In this document: in pieces, positions 9,968-21,702 of the stretch
Position numbering within the stretch: the stretch's first letter is position 1
How the letters are laid out: each line of letters begins with the position of its first letter
Origin: Sambucus nigra
Lineage: Eukaryota; Streptophyta; Magnoliopsida; Dipsacales; Adoxaceae
Length of the DNA: 64,000 nt
NCBI GenBank assembly: GCA_949130495.1
Contig: OX422210.1
Location: forward strand, 498,395,760-498,459,759
Direction: 5' to 3'
Notes under the pieces: generated by a model
What the model was told of the DNA's origin: nothing
The model's input: the letters and a program-made list of their open reading frames with translations, nothing else
Databases searched by the model: none
Made by a program: the position numbers and the translations under genes

Positions 9968-12900
9968 ATGTATATATGTCTCATCGCACATGAGTAGACA
10001 ATTTGTGAGCCATATATTACACATTTTATATACCCTAAAATTTCATACTCCAATAGAATGTCCTCATATCACGTGTTAAGGACTAAAAGTTCGAAATGTC
10101 TCCTCGAACCACACCTCAAAGTACATGTATTGTTCGTAATCGGTACCCACGAACCTAATCCTCATGTACAGCCCATATAGGCACTCACATTACCTATAAA
10201 TATGCACATATAGGTATTCATTCAACCTATGAATTGATCAGTGAGCTTCTCCAAAATTCCACTATCGTAAGGGTGTATTATCATCCTTTCTCACTAACAT
10301 TGAGTCGTAGGCGACACAACATAATCAAAATAAAACTTTATTTCTATTCCTCCCTTACCATCTCTCACAGGGTGGGATTTTAGGATTTCATCCTGATTCA
10401 CAACCATGTAGAACGGCGTCGTGCACTTGTGCACTCTTCCTTTTTAACTACATACTAATTCATCCCGGTCAACCCATTCCGCTATCCCAACGAAATGTTG
10501 GTTTAGTTATGATGTTTATAGCCCATCAATAATATATAAGTCTGTCTCCTCATTCCATCATTGGAAACTTAGGTTCACTACCAAATTTTCGGTTGCTCAT
10601 TTCGAGTACATATTTCTCTATCAACTAGTGGTGCGTTTGGAGACAATCTCACTATGTTTCTTCCTCAACACCGCTTCCCACTTACGTCATCTTTCCTCAA
10701 GTGGTACTCTTTCCCCTTTCTCTTTGGGTATATTATACTTACAATCCGTGCACTCTTCGTAATTGGCGAACCTTTAGGGTTGATTACCTTATAAGAATCA
10801 ACCTTTTAGTAACGCGTAAGTCGCTCTCAACACACAGTTAAGTAGAACCTTGCGTCACTTCTTCACAACAGTTAAGCCTCCCATATCAAGAGATAACTTT
10901 TGAACGGCTTCCCACCGACTTTTATCCCATAGGGTGTGCTGGCTCTCTCAGCACATAAAATCTTGGATTACCGTCTATCTCCCATGACGTTCAATCCAGT
11001 TCATCAACACGACTAGCCGCAACTTCCCCCATTGGCGTACTTAATAATTAATTAATCGCATCCCTCTTTCTCAAGTGATTAAGAAAGCCAATTAACTAGG
11101 GTGTCCATACACCCTTTTCTACGTACACATTTGCAAAAATCATTGCAACTGTCGCACTCGTGACACGCTTTTCCTCACTCTCGCCTTGTCTTCACGGCGT
11201 GACTACAATCTTGCGGGTATTCTCAATCCCTTATAGACCAAAAATTAAATTCTTGTCCACAAAGTCCCACCTATCCCTTCGTGGTAAGATTAGCTTTTTA
11301 GTGTTTCCCCACAACACTACCGGATCCACTGATGCCGTAGCATCTAACGTCTCTTCTCCAGACGTGCATAAAAATTTAGTTGTATCCCCTTTCATAACCG
11401 AACTTAAATAAGGGACTTCTCCCAATGCATTTTTACGGAGCATTGCCAGAACAACACATAGTTGAGATACTCAAATTTCATCCCCCAACAATAGGTACAA
11501 CCATACTCCATCATCTCTAAAGGAGTCAAGTGGCACTGCGCTAATACTATTACTAAATCCTTAGTTCTTGTTACAATAACGAGCTCGATCTCTCCGCCCA
11601 GCGGTCATACGATATACCTTGAATCACATCATTAAGGTTCCTACACACCGGAATTAATCACTACGAGACATCCACAATCTCTGGAGTCTCCCACATATTA
11701 ATGAAAAATGACAGCTCGGCCCTCTTTCAGGTGAGGCATCGTCATATACCCCATTCACTCGAGGCTAAAACTCATATACCATTTGCCCATCGCTCTGGTG
11801 GTTCAACTGGTTCCCGGACATAACACGCTTGTCCTTTTCGAAATGAAAAACTTATTGCAGTTATTATTTCCTTCAATAACCTCGGACAAGATCAACACGC
11901 GTGGTCTTACGTCCCACATAGGACATCTTTTCATAACTCCCCTCATTCCAGGCCACACCGACTGGTTTAGGGTATTCCTCCTCTCGGACTTGGCAACCTT
12001 GATTGTTAACACTATCATCAGGGTTCCCTTAGTTTCGCTGACCAAGGAACGCACTATTAGAATTAACAGTCCCGACTTAGGATCAAATCAATGAATCCCT
12101 TAGTGGGTTCCCACTTATGGCTTGCACTAGGCCCATTACATTCAGTCTTACTCTGACTAAATCCTTAAACTCTTTTAGCTCCGTCCACCTTGGAGAATTT
12201 ACCTCAACCTTATAAGAAGCTCCATACTGCCTTCATACACATAAGTCGTCCAAAAAGAGTTTTACCAAGATTGCGAACTACAACTCGAGAGTCCATTCTC
12301 TCAAGGGCTCCTTTTTCCTTGTACTTATCTCATTGGGTACAAGTTCACTTTAACAGATAAATTTATTTCTCACAGTTGGCCTCTACCAGGCTCTCACGTG
12401 TTGGGTTCAGAAATTTCCATTCACTTCGCTTCTGAACCATTATTGGAGAAATTTGCGGTTAAACTAGACGTAAGGTCCCTCTATTTGTATACTAACCCTC
12501 GGTCTGGATGTGGTGATTGGTATCCCCACCACGTTGCCTCTAAAAATTTACTCAAATTTTCACTTTTGAGTATTTCTACTTTATCCTTAATGCCAAGACC
12601 TCTGGACATTCTACACTCATAGGTTTACATGCACCGCCCACGTTTTATCAAACCTTTCACGGTTCGTTTTCTCCAAAGGTCCTTCAGACCTTCTCCCATT
12701 ATCACTGCGTTGGGCGGGTCTAGATTAGCATCACTCCTAGCCGCCGCGGTACTTGGAAAATGCCTTCTATGCCCCAACAGTCCTTGCAGCATATACTTCC
12801 ATTACACACTAGGAGTGACCCCGACAACGGTCATCTCTCCCATGATTACCATCCTCGAACACTCCATGCTTCATGCCGAGCTACTCCCTCCTGCAGTCCT

Positions 12901-13111
12901 TCCAACGCCAATGCTGGTCCTAACGCCATGTTCGACGTACCATGCCCAATCGAACTCGTATATATAACACTACATCTACTAAATAGCAGGAGAATGTAAA
13001 CTACGTACGTAGAGGAGTACAACAATCCTAAGATAGGGCTCTATATATCAATCAAACGATACACTGAAAACGTAGTAAGCCGTACAGATCCTATGGACAC
13101 TAGAACCTGAT

Positions 13112-13123
13112 GCTCTGATACCA
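13112..13123 (-). other. Primer-binding site, initiator-tRNA-Met type
   Basis: On the minus strand TGGTATCAGAGC begins two bases after the 5' LTR end. This is the usual plant LTR-element PBS complementary to the 3' end of initiator tRNA-Met, and it fixes the orientation as minus. Confidence 0.85.
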
Positions 13124-14232
13124 TCTGTGACACCCCGCCTAATTAAACATCGGGTGATCAGGCCTTTATTAAATTAAAACAGGTTTCTCAAATGGTTCAT
13201 TCTTAGCATCACTGTCGAAAAAATTTTTAATTACTAATCACCTAAGTGAAAATTAAACCGGTGCCAAAATTTTATCTTTCTTAAACAGATAGATCAACCA
13301 TGCGGAAAGATAGAAAAACAAATACCATGTTAAAACTCAAACCAACAAAGTATAAGTACAACAGCATAAGAGTATTACTGAATAAACCATCGACTAAAAA
13401 TGCCAAACAGTAATAGAACAACTATTAATCTGCAACTAACATCTGAGACTGATACCGGACTACAAGTCCATACATAGAATAGGGTGAGATCCTCTACTAG
13501 ATCTGAATGGGAGATATCGTCTAGTCAAAATCCTGTAAGCATCCATTGTGCTACAGCTTCGAGTCCCTGGAATGAAATCATCATACATGGCGTCCCTGTG
13601 GCTGGACACCTAAAAGGTTTTGAAAATATTTTATAGCAAGAGTTATTACTCAAAACATTTTGAAAACATTTAGCAAGCGTTTATCACAATATAAAATGCG
13701 GTTATTGATTACACATGTTAGGTTCTCGTACACTCTCTTGAGTTTGCTCACCCCTCATCTTTTGTGCACACCTAGCGTTCTACACTTAGCCCACCTAGTC
13801 ATATCTTCCAAGCTAGTTAGGACTAAGTAATCATCTCAACTTATCTATACTTAAGTTCTCGTATCGCCCACACAGTACATCCATTCCATTAACATCTCGC
13901 GAAGATTAATTAATACTCAAGTAACATTTCACCTATGTTATGTTTCAAAACTTCTCATTTAGTTTCACTACTAAATTTCTACAACTTTCACAATTTCTAT
14001 CTTCTCACTTTTGTAATTAAGTTGCACTACTTAATTTACTAAATATATTCTCTATCAAATGTTACAATCGTAATTAAGTTTCACTACTTAATTTACGAGT
14101 TCGGTAAGTATTCTTTAAATACATAATATATATCAATCTACTAATACACAGAAGTAGAATATCATCAAGTATATATTTCACACACAATATATATTAAATA
14201 TCAGTAATTACTATTTTGTCCTTTTTACACAC

Positions 14233-14612
14233 GTGAGGACTCTTGGTTCGGAATGATTCATCGACCCCAAGTAAGAATTGGTTTGGAATGATACATCGAC
14301 CCCAATTATTTATACACACAAATTAAGAATTGGTTCGGAATGATACACCGACCCCAATTATTTATATCCACAAATTAAGAATTGGTTCAGAATGATACAT
14401 CGACCCCAATTATTTATATACACAAATTCTGGCTCGGACTCCTTCATCACGCCACCAGTACAAAGGTTTGGTTCGGCATTTTACATCGACCCCAAACATA
14501 TAATAACCCCATGTTAGTTCGGAATATCTCATCGACCCTAACATAGTAATTTAGGTATACTTCTCTTAACCTAAAAGTTCATACAATTCAGTAGGTACAC
14601 GCCCGACCTATC
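14233..14612 (-). repeat. Array of short hairpins with covarying stems (5' LTR)
   Basis: The counterpart of 7254-7623. An additional pairing is better preserved here: TTTAGGT/ACCTAAA near 14550-14576, broken to TTTCGGT in the other LTR. Confidence 0.7.
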
Positions 14613-15020
14613 AACCATATTCGTACGTAATATTTTATTCTCTTATATATGCCGTACAATATTTGTTTTACGATTTATCTCATTAATCGCATTTATTGAG
14701 TATTCACACAACTCTAAGGGTCCTAGTTACCCCTCACATATAATTTCAGTAGTTTTTACTTACCCTACTGGTCTACTTGAATTGACTTTACCTCGCCTCG
14801 TATCTCAATTCCAAATTTACCGATGCTCTACTAAATCGGATTATTCTCGTTGGTCCATAGCCCAAGTCCTACACTCAATGGCCTTATCGAACCTCAATAA
14901 TATACCTACTGGTCTTATTCCCACTCCCATATAAGTATAATATAAATCCTAGGATACCCATTCACTCCCGAAAATTAAAGAAACCTTAAACACGAAAAAT
15001 TTGGAGAAAAACAGCTTACG

Positions 15021-15057
15021 TTGATCGATCGACAATCCGAGATCAATCGATCGATCA
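15021..15057 (-). repeat. Palindrome cluster (ATCGATCGAT) in the 5' LTR, one block lost
   Basis: GATCGATCGAC and CAATCGATCGATC remain. Relative to 8033-8093 about one unit is missing, so copy number differs between the two LTRs of one element. Confidence 0.65.
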
Positions 15058-16140
15058 AACAGGGACAGACGCAGTTCGTCTTCTTCGTTAACCTCTTCCT
15101 CCATTAACAAATATCCAAACTACATTATAGTCCACCACACTTCGACCCAATGGTCCTAACATATTTCCACATATACTAGGACAATTTCTAACGTTTCAAA
15201 TACATCAAAACCTCAATATATTTAAAGGAATTGTGGATTATACCTAAGATTTCTTGAAAACCCTAACTATGGTGTTCTTCCCATAATTTAATTCAAACCC
15301 AGATTTTATTCCGAAATACTCATCAAGTCAAATCTGAATATTATTCCTCTACATATGTTACATCATTCTACACGCAATTCCTATCCCAACATGTATAAAT
15401 ATCATTATTTTCTTTCCAAAATACGAGTTTAACAAAATCATTCAAAAGACCACACACATGGGTATTATAACTTTATAATCTTTGTAATAAATAACTTGCC
15501 TTGATAGAGGGTTGCTGATTTCGTGATTGTTGATGATGTTTTATTGTTTTTCTCCTTCAATCCTCCTTCCCAACAAGTTCGTGGTGACAATCTCCTTTGA
15601 ATCCTTCCCAATTCTTTCTTTTGCCTTGAGAATTATTTCTCTCTTATCTCTAGTGGCTATGGTGTGTTTTCATGGGCTTTCTAACCCTAACCCCTCTTTC
15701 ATACGGCTGATAAAAGGCTCTCAAGTTCGTAGGTCTCCTTACCATCTCATGTTAAAAGACCAAAACGCCTTCGAACGGTCTCGATTTAGTCCAAAATTAC
15801 CCCGAGACTCAACTAGTACCCCCGGGTATACTATTTGGACTAATTTGACCCTTCCGGACTCATATGTGACCTCTAAATTATCATTTGAGTCACTTAAAAA
15901 TATTACTCGTTCTCACCCCAACACGGGCTACACGCGTTAAGTAACTATTTACCACTCGCACTATGTAAATATATTGAGGAAATATAAATCGGTAACTATC
16001 TCTCGATTAATATTCCAAAATTACAATTTTTAATAAATCTCATTAAATTACTCCTCTTACGTAATTTAAATTAAGCTATATTTTCTCATTTAATTCCCCA
16101 ATTTAATTAAATAAAATATTCAAAAATACGGGGTATTACA

Positions 16141-16145
16141 CTTAT
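16141..16145. repeat. Right target-site duplication CTTAT
   Basis: Matches 6144-6148. Confidence 0.9.
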
Positions 16146-17136
16146 TAAATCTGTTGTTCAAACTATGGGGCTGCACACCTTTGCATCCCTCAATCCTACA
16201 TTGGGTCACATCCGCGATCTAGATAAGGTTAGTGCAAATTTTTTTTGGGGTCAGCAAGATGATTTAAACAAGCATCACTGGATTTCATGGAAAAATATTT
16301 GTTTACCTAAGGGTGAGGGAGGTTTGGACCTTAGAGACATCCTTGATGTATGCAACACTTTCACATGTAAGTTGTGGGTAAATTTTTTGAAAAATAAAAC
16401 TCTATGGGCTGATTTTATGAACAAGAAATATAAAAAATTAGCCTGCAATAATTTTAGAGGTACTACAAACTCGGCTAGTTCCACCTGGAAACGTATGCAA
16501 GGGATTTGGTCTTTCTCTAACTCAACTATGGTTGTCGATTCCATTCATTCTTAGGTAGAGAAAGGATTTGTTTTTAAAATTGCTTGGGATCTTATTAGGA
16601 AAAGAGACTGCTCTCAATTTTCTTATTCAATGATTTGGGATAATCACTTACTCCCAAAAGTCTCTATTTTTATGTGGCGTTTACTTCATAACGGTCTTCC
16701 TCTAGGTCAAAATTTGAAAGACATCAAAATTCCTCTCGTTTCCAAATGTCGCTGCTACGTTAGAGGATTTGAAGAAAACCGTGAGCACTTATTCAATGCT
16801 GGTGAGATTGCCTCTCAAGTATGGAAGCATTTTGAAGGTTTGATGGGGCTTAAACATTCACCTACAAGTATTATATCAAGACTTGTTTATTGGTGGCTTT
16901 CTACTAGAGGAAAAAACATTCAATCGATTTTATGTAAGATTATTCCTAGCTTAGTATGCTGGAAAATATGGTGTGCTAGGAATAATTCGATTTTTGATGG
17001 AAAAAAGATGAATGTTTTGTCCATTATTAGTGAGGTACATGATGAGATTAGGCTCATTTTTAAAGCTAAACCTTATAAGGGTCCATTTACTAGATTTTTT
17101 AAATCTTTCATAAATGATTTTTCTATAGCTTGTTAG
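16146..17136 (+). pseudogene. LINE ORF2 C-terminal part with zf-RVT region
   Basis: Picks up ORF2 directly after the TSD (IKSVVQTM...). Recognisable C-terminal LINE motifs: FFWGQQDDLNKHHWISWKNI and LPKGEGGLDLRD, then the zf-RVT region (LPKVSIFMWRLLHNGLP, KCRC, EHLF, VWKHF). One in-frame stop (TAG at 16552-16554) interrupts it; the same frame continues to the natural stop at 17134-17136. The zf-RVT segment lacks one expected cysteine after HLF (Asn instead). Together with 3759-6148 this gives an essentially full-length but dead ORF2. Confidence 0.85.
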
Positions 17137-17205
17137 CCGCCGGAGAAGGGCCTTTCTTCTCCAATCTCAATAAATCTTGATTCTTAAAATAAAATAAAAA
17201 ATAAA
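16146..17205 (+). mobile_element. Plant L1-type LINE, 3' part and tail
   Basis: Continuation of the LINE after the inserted LTR element. ORF2 ends at 17136, then a 3' UTR of about 50 bp and an A-rich tail (AAAATAAAATAAAAAATAAA) up to the right TSD at 17206. Confidence 0.85.
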
Positions 17206-17218
17206 TAGATTTTCTTTT
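17206..17218. repeat. Right target-site duplication of the LINE
   Basis: TAGATTTTCTTTT directly after the A-rich tail; pairs with 2040-2052. Confidence 0.75.
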
Positions 17219-17519
17219 CATGTGTTATTCATGCTAAATGTATGTTTGTATGTCCCAATGGTTGTCTATTCGAGACAAAAATGAGGAAAGATAAATATGT
17301 GATGTAGGGGGAGATTTTTGCTAATATTTTTAAATTTGTATCATAATGTGTATGTATCATTTGTTCCCCCATACTTCACATGGTATTTATTTATTTCATG
17401 TGTGTAGTGATTCTTTAGCGATTCGAGATTTTGCGACTACATCATATTGTTCATGCTCGTCCGTCGTCCTACACTTGATAGTCCGTATCCTGTACTTTTC
17501 TTTTTGGGTTTATGCAATG

Positions 17520-18230
17520 GGACGTAGGTTATTAGGCTCGACGACCCAGTTTAGCACATTTCACTTTTTGATTTTGTCGTGAAATAGCCAAAGGGGGATA
17601 TTTGTAAGGACAAATTTCCAAATTGTGTTAGTTTGTATGTATTGGCATTATTCTGGACAAGAACTACTTTGAGTCGTAGGATAGATTTTACTTGTCACTA
17701 TTCCCATTAAGCCTATGATGTTGTGTTGTAGACATAGCAGCCAACCTTCAAAGATAGATCATACAAACATAGGTTATTCGGCTTAGCACATTTCACTTTT
17801 TGGTTTTGTCCCGAAATAGCCAAAGGGGGAGATTTGTAAGGATAAATTTTCAAATAAAGTCAATTTGTATGTATTGGCATTATTCCGGACAAAAAACACT
17901 TTGAGTCATATGATAGATTTTACTTGTCACGATTTCTATTAAGCCTATGATATTGTGTTGAAGACATAGCAGCCAAGCTTCAAAGATAGATCATGCGGAC
18001 ATAGGTTATTCGGCTTGACGTCCCGATTTAACACATTTTATTTTTTAGTTTTGTCCCGGAATAGCCAAAGGGGGATATTTGTAAGGACAAATTTCTAAAT
18101 AGTGTAAATTTGTATGTATTGGCATTATTTTGAACAAAAATCACTTTGAGTCATAGGATAAATTTTACTTGTCACTATTCCCATTAAGCCTATGACGTTG
18201 TGTTGAAGATGTAGCGGCCAAGCTTCAAAG
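17520..18230 (+). repeat. Three tandem copies of the PPT/LTR-start junction
   Basis: A unit of about 232-245 bp holds the last ~80 bp of the 3' region (GACGTAGGTTATT... to ATAGCCAAAGGGGG) plus the first ~150 bp of the LTR. The LTR starts fall at 17603, 17835 and 18080. Units differ by scattered substitutions, so the duplication is old. Confidence 0.8.
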
Positions 18231-19150
18231 ATAGATCATGCCGAGTTTTGGTGCACACTTTATGTTTTCACATTATTTTCAAGATTCTCTCAAGTATGAA
18301 TGCATAATGGTTTATAGATACTCGGTAAATTTTTTTAAGGATGTTATTTTATTTAAATCTTATTTTAAAATACTTTAAAAATGATTTTTCTGAGTTATTT
18401 CGAGTCTAAAGTCGTATGAAAGTTTCCTTGATTTTTATGTGGTTCAAACGACTTTACCAGTCGTTCAAACGACATTATGGAGTCGTTCAAACGTTCTAAT
18501 GAGATGGTCATTTCGTTCAAACGACATCGCGATTTCGTTAAAACAACGCACCGACTCAAAAATTATTATTTAAGGCGTCTTTTGCTAAAAAATTGGTGTG
18601 CAGAACATACAGAACATAACATAACCTATACGTTTTCTGCAATTGTTTACCAAAGATTTTCAAAGTAAAATCATCCTTCTTTGTTTACAAGATCCGAGTT
18701 TACATAACCATATGTCGTAAAGATCTTGTGTTTACACCGTTGTTTCATTCTTCATCATTCGAAGAACTTGTTTTGTGCAATGGACTCCGTATTTGCTAAT
18801 TGACAGTTGTTGTGGTTATATCGGTGGATACCGAGGTACATGTGGACTCGTGTGTTGTGACCCTTGTGTGGGTAGACTCCTGCGTTGCACTGTGGGAGAG
18901 CGGTTGAAGAGAAGAAGAGATATCAAGACTTGTGGGGATCGAATCATTGAGTAAGACTGTAATTCTTCCTTTGTAATTGTCGTATCATAGTGATTATCTG
19001 GCCTGGACCATCCGAGGTTTTTTCCCTTAGTGGTTTCCTCGTACATCGGCATTTTTGTGAGCTTTCTTTACTTTATATTGCTTAATCTCACTAGATGTAT
19101 GTTTAGGGTTAAGAAGATAAATTTGGTTTAATTAAAATTAGTTCACAACA
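18080..19150 (+). repeat. SIRE-type LTR (copy B)
   Basis: About 1071 bp, TGTAAGGACA...TTCACAACA. Contains a palindrome cluster at 18441-18548. No PBS is recognisable after its end, so it acts as a 3' LTR or the following sequence is deleted. Confidence 0.5.
18441..18548. repeat. TCGTTCAAACGA palindrome cluster
   Basis: Four to five copies of (T)CGTTCAAACGA or half-sites in about 110 bp, about 360-470 bp into the LTR. Each can pair with itself (TCGTT/AACGA). Confidence 0.65.
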
Positions 19151-19204
19151 TTAGTGCTTAATAAAATTGGAAAAAGTTTTTGAAAAACTCTTTTCACCTA
19201 AAGG

Positions 19205-20192
19205 ACACAGACATATAAAAGGACCCCCCATTTCCACAATGAGGAGATATGGTGGGATATCTTAGTTGCCCAAGTCTATGTGGACGACATAGTAATTGAA
19301 TCCACGTGCTCCGGACATGCTCACATTTTTTAGGAGGAGACGAATAGTAAATTTGAGATGAGCATGGTTGGTGATCTTACGTTCTTTTTAAGTCTTCAGG
19401 TGCGTCAGCTTGAGGATGGGATATTCATATCTCAATCCAGATATGTTAGGGACCTAGTGAAGAAGTTTAGTTTAGACTTTGCTAAGCACTCACACACCCC
19501 TATGAGTACATCGACACTTTAGGCAAGGATGTAGAGCAAACCCTTTATAGGAGCATGATAGGTAGTCTTTTCTGCTTGATCGCTAGTCGCCCCGACATTG
19601 CCTTTAGCGTTGGAGTCTGTGTATGATACCAGGCTTCCCCAAAAGAGTCTCACTTGATCACACTTAAACTTATCATCAAATATGTGAATGGCACTATTTC
19701 CTCTTATATTTTGTATTCCTTTGATATCGATGACCATTTGTCCTCCTATTCGGACGTTGATTGGGCCAAGGATGTTGATGGTTGTAAAGACACCTTGAGT
19801 GGGTGTTTTTACTTTGGGAGTGATCTTATCTCTTGGTTGAGCAACAAGAAAAACTTCATATCTTTATCTATAATAGATATTGAGTATATTGCCGTCGGAA
19901 GTTGTGTAGATAACTCTTATGGATGAAGAAACTATTGGAAGATTATGGGATTTCATAACGCACACTGACTATTTCTTGTGATAATATGAGTGTGATCCAT
20001 ATATCCCTTAATTTGGTCCAATATTCTCGCACAATGCACATTAGGATACGTGAGCATTTTCTTCGAGATCTCGTTGAGGAAAAGGTCGTATCCTGGAGCT
20101 TTGTGAGCACCGAACGTCAATTAGTCGATATTCTTATGAAACCTTTAGATGCGCTTAGATTAGAGGATCTTAGGAAGTCTTTGGGTATTTGA
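19205..20192 (+). pseudogene. Ty1/copia reverse transcriptase C-terminus and RNase H (broken)
   Basis: Three frames must be joined. The first (about 19220-19520) carries QVYVDDIV with the catalytic YVDD at 19277-19288, then KFEMSMVGDLTFFLSLQV and DGIFISQSRYVRDLVKKF, typical of copia RT. The second (19654-19926) carries the RNase H core: SDVDWAKDVDGCKDT, LSGCFYFGSDLISWLSNKK and SLSIIDIEYIAVGSC. The third (19986-20192) is the RNase H tail (QYSRTMHIRIREHFLRDLV, LVDILMKPLD). At least two frameshifts and several stops make it dead. Order and motifs match SIRE-like copia polyproteins; integrase would lie upstream and is missing. Confidence 0.85.
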
Positions 20193-21702
20193 TCCGTTGA
20201 TTGAGTTCGGGTACTTTATCTAGAATACGATATTTATCATGTTCATATCTTATAATCCTATTGCTATATTGTTTTATCATTGTATACATATGTTTTTCTT
20301 TTTGACATATTTAGAAAAATCCAAAAAGATTTTTGTATTTTCATTTTTTCATCGTATATGGATGAACATTTTAGATACTAGGATCACCCCTACATTCCAT
20401 CCATACACTTTTTTTATAGTGCTTGGAGACATGACTTTTTTCGTTAGTGTGCTTAATAATGCATGGATAAGATTTTATTTATCATTGATGATTACTTTCT
20501 ACATGTTAGAATCTTTTTCACCTTTATTGCACACATGCATGAACTTTTTGAACATTGTACTTGCTTATAATGTGTCTAATACAATGTTATCATCTCAATG
20601 TTGCTTAATAACAATCCAAATGTAAAAAAGGATAAGTTGTGCATGTAAGAACCATTGTCCAGATTTCTTTTTTTTGGAAATATTGTTATATGTTAAGCAA
20701 TGGAAAGGTGATACAAAAGAGCAAAATACCCTTTGTGTTAAAAGGCACCATTTGCAAAAAGATCCTAAAAATATTAATGACACGCAAAAATATAAGTGCT
20801 AAGGCCATGTATTTTATATTCATTGATGCTTCGCTATATATGAGCATTATGATTTCTTCAAAATAATTTAAAAGTGAAATCTTATATATGTGATATTTTG
20901 AGGGAGTTATAAAGTAGAAGATCAATGAGTTTGCACAACGGACTTTCTCTTAAAAAATATTAAATAGTTTGACATTATTGTTTTGAGAATCATTTAAATT
21001 CATGGCATATTGCATAAATCGAGTCAATTTCATTTAAGTTCAACATTTCACACCTAAAGTTGAAATTGAGTTATTTCATTAGAAGTGTCTCGTAACTTCG
21101 TGCACATATGTTATGAATGTTTATGTTGATTTGCCTATGAAAAATATTCACACAGTTCATTATATTTTCACGATTCAATTATTTTAATGTTATTCCATGG
21201 TGACTATGTGTTTGTAACTATATGTACTTTGTATGCCTTATATTTGAAAAATGAAAAAACTTCAAAAATAGTATGTGGAGAACTTTATGCCTATTAAGAT
21301 TATCATTACATGCGCCTTATTGATTATTTTGTGATGATATTTTTACTTCTTAATGTGATGCTTATTATTCATGATTAGATTATACTTCTTTGTCGATTAC
21401 GGACAAAAAGGGGGAGAACAAATTGAGGAGGAGGTTTTTATTTATATTTCAAACTCGTACACGCCACGACATTTGTTTCTTTCATGTGTGTATATATCTT
21501 TCTCTTTGATGATGATTTTATGGACTACATAAGATGAAGTAAAAGTTGGTCAGTGGGAGAATAAGTTTCAGTTGCAAACAAAGTTTCATATATCGTTCCG
21601 TTTATGGGTTTGAGGGGACATTAAGATACATTGTCTTATAGGGTTTTATTGTAATTTGGTATTCGACTTTGTTTTGTAACGGAATAGCCAAAGGGGAAGA
21701 TT
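20193..21702 (+). other. SIRE-type 3' non-coding region
   Basis: About 1.5 kb of AT-rich sequence between the RNase H stop and the LTR. Holds GCATGTAAGAACC near 20640 (shared with 1129), a G/A tract near 21400 and the PPT at 21688-21700. No ORF is family-like. Such long 3' spacers are common in the SIRE/Maximus lineage. Confidence 0.5.

Larger units (their letters stand above)
9178..13125 (-). other. Interior of the Tekay-like element, no intact coding
   Basis: 3.95 kb between the LTRs. No zinc knuckle, protease, RT, RNase H or integrase motif is recognisable on either strand, and the longest ORFs are about 110 codons with no family resemblance. The part near the PBS resembles the corresponding part of the element at 38669 onward (shared TCTAGTGTCC, TGTTTTCAG and a purine-rich AATGGGAGA stretch in similar order). 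A 9-base C run lies near 9861-9869. Confidence 0.6.
6149..16140 (-). mobile_element. Tekay/Del-like Ty3/gypsy LTR element, non-autonomous, minus strand
   Basis: It has two LTRs of about 3.0 kb (6149-9177 and 13126-16140), ends TGTGACACC...GGTATTACA on the plus strand, and a 5-bp TSD CTTAT. Orientation is minus: on that strand the LTR starts TGTAATACCCCG and ends GGTGTCACA, followed by a TGGTATCAGAGC primer site (initiator-tRNA-Met type). The other internal end reads TTTCGAGGACGAAATT then a purine tract, as in Tekay-type chromovirus elements. The 3.95-kb interior has no recognisable gag or pol. Size, PBS and PBS-proximal sequence resemble the element at 33059-44268. Confidence 0.85.
13126..16140 (-). 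repeat. 5' LTR (minus orientation) of the Tekay-like element
   Basis: 3015 bp, near-identical by eye to 6149-9177. Differences include a shorter palindrome cluster and a few substitutions in the hairpin array. In minus orientation this copy would carry the promoter. Confidence 0.85.
17219..19150 (+). mobile_element. SIRE-type copia 3' region with LTR (copy B)
   Basis: Non-coding sequence with AGGGGGAGAT near 17308, then a purine tract (CCAAAGGGGGATATT) and an LTR start TGTAAGGACAAATT. The PPT/LTR junction occurs three times, and the last LTR copy runs to TTCACAACA at 19150. No coding sequence. Confidence 0.55.
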
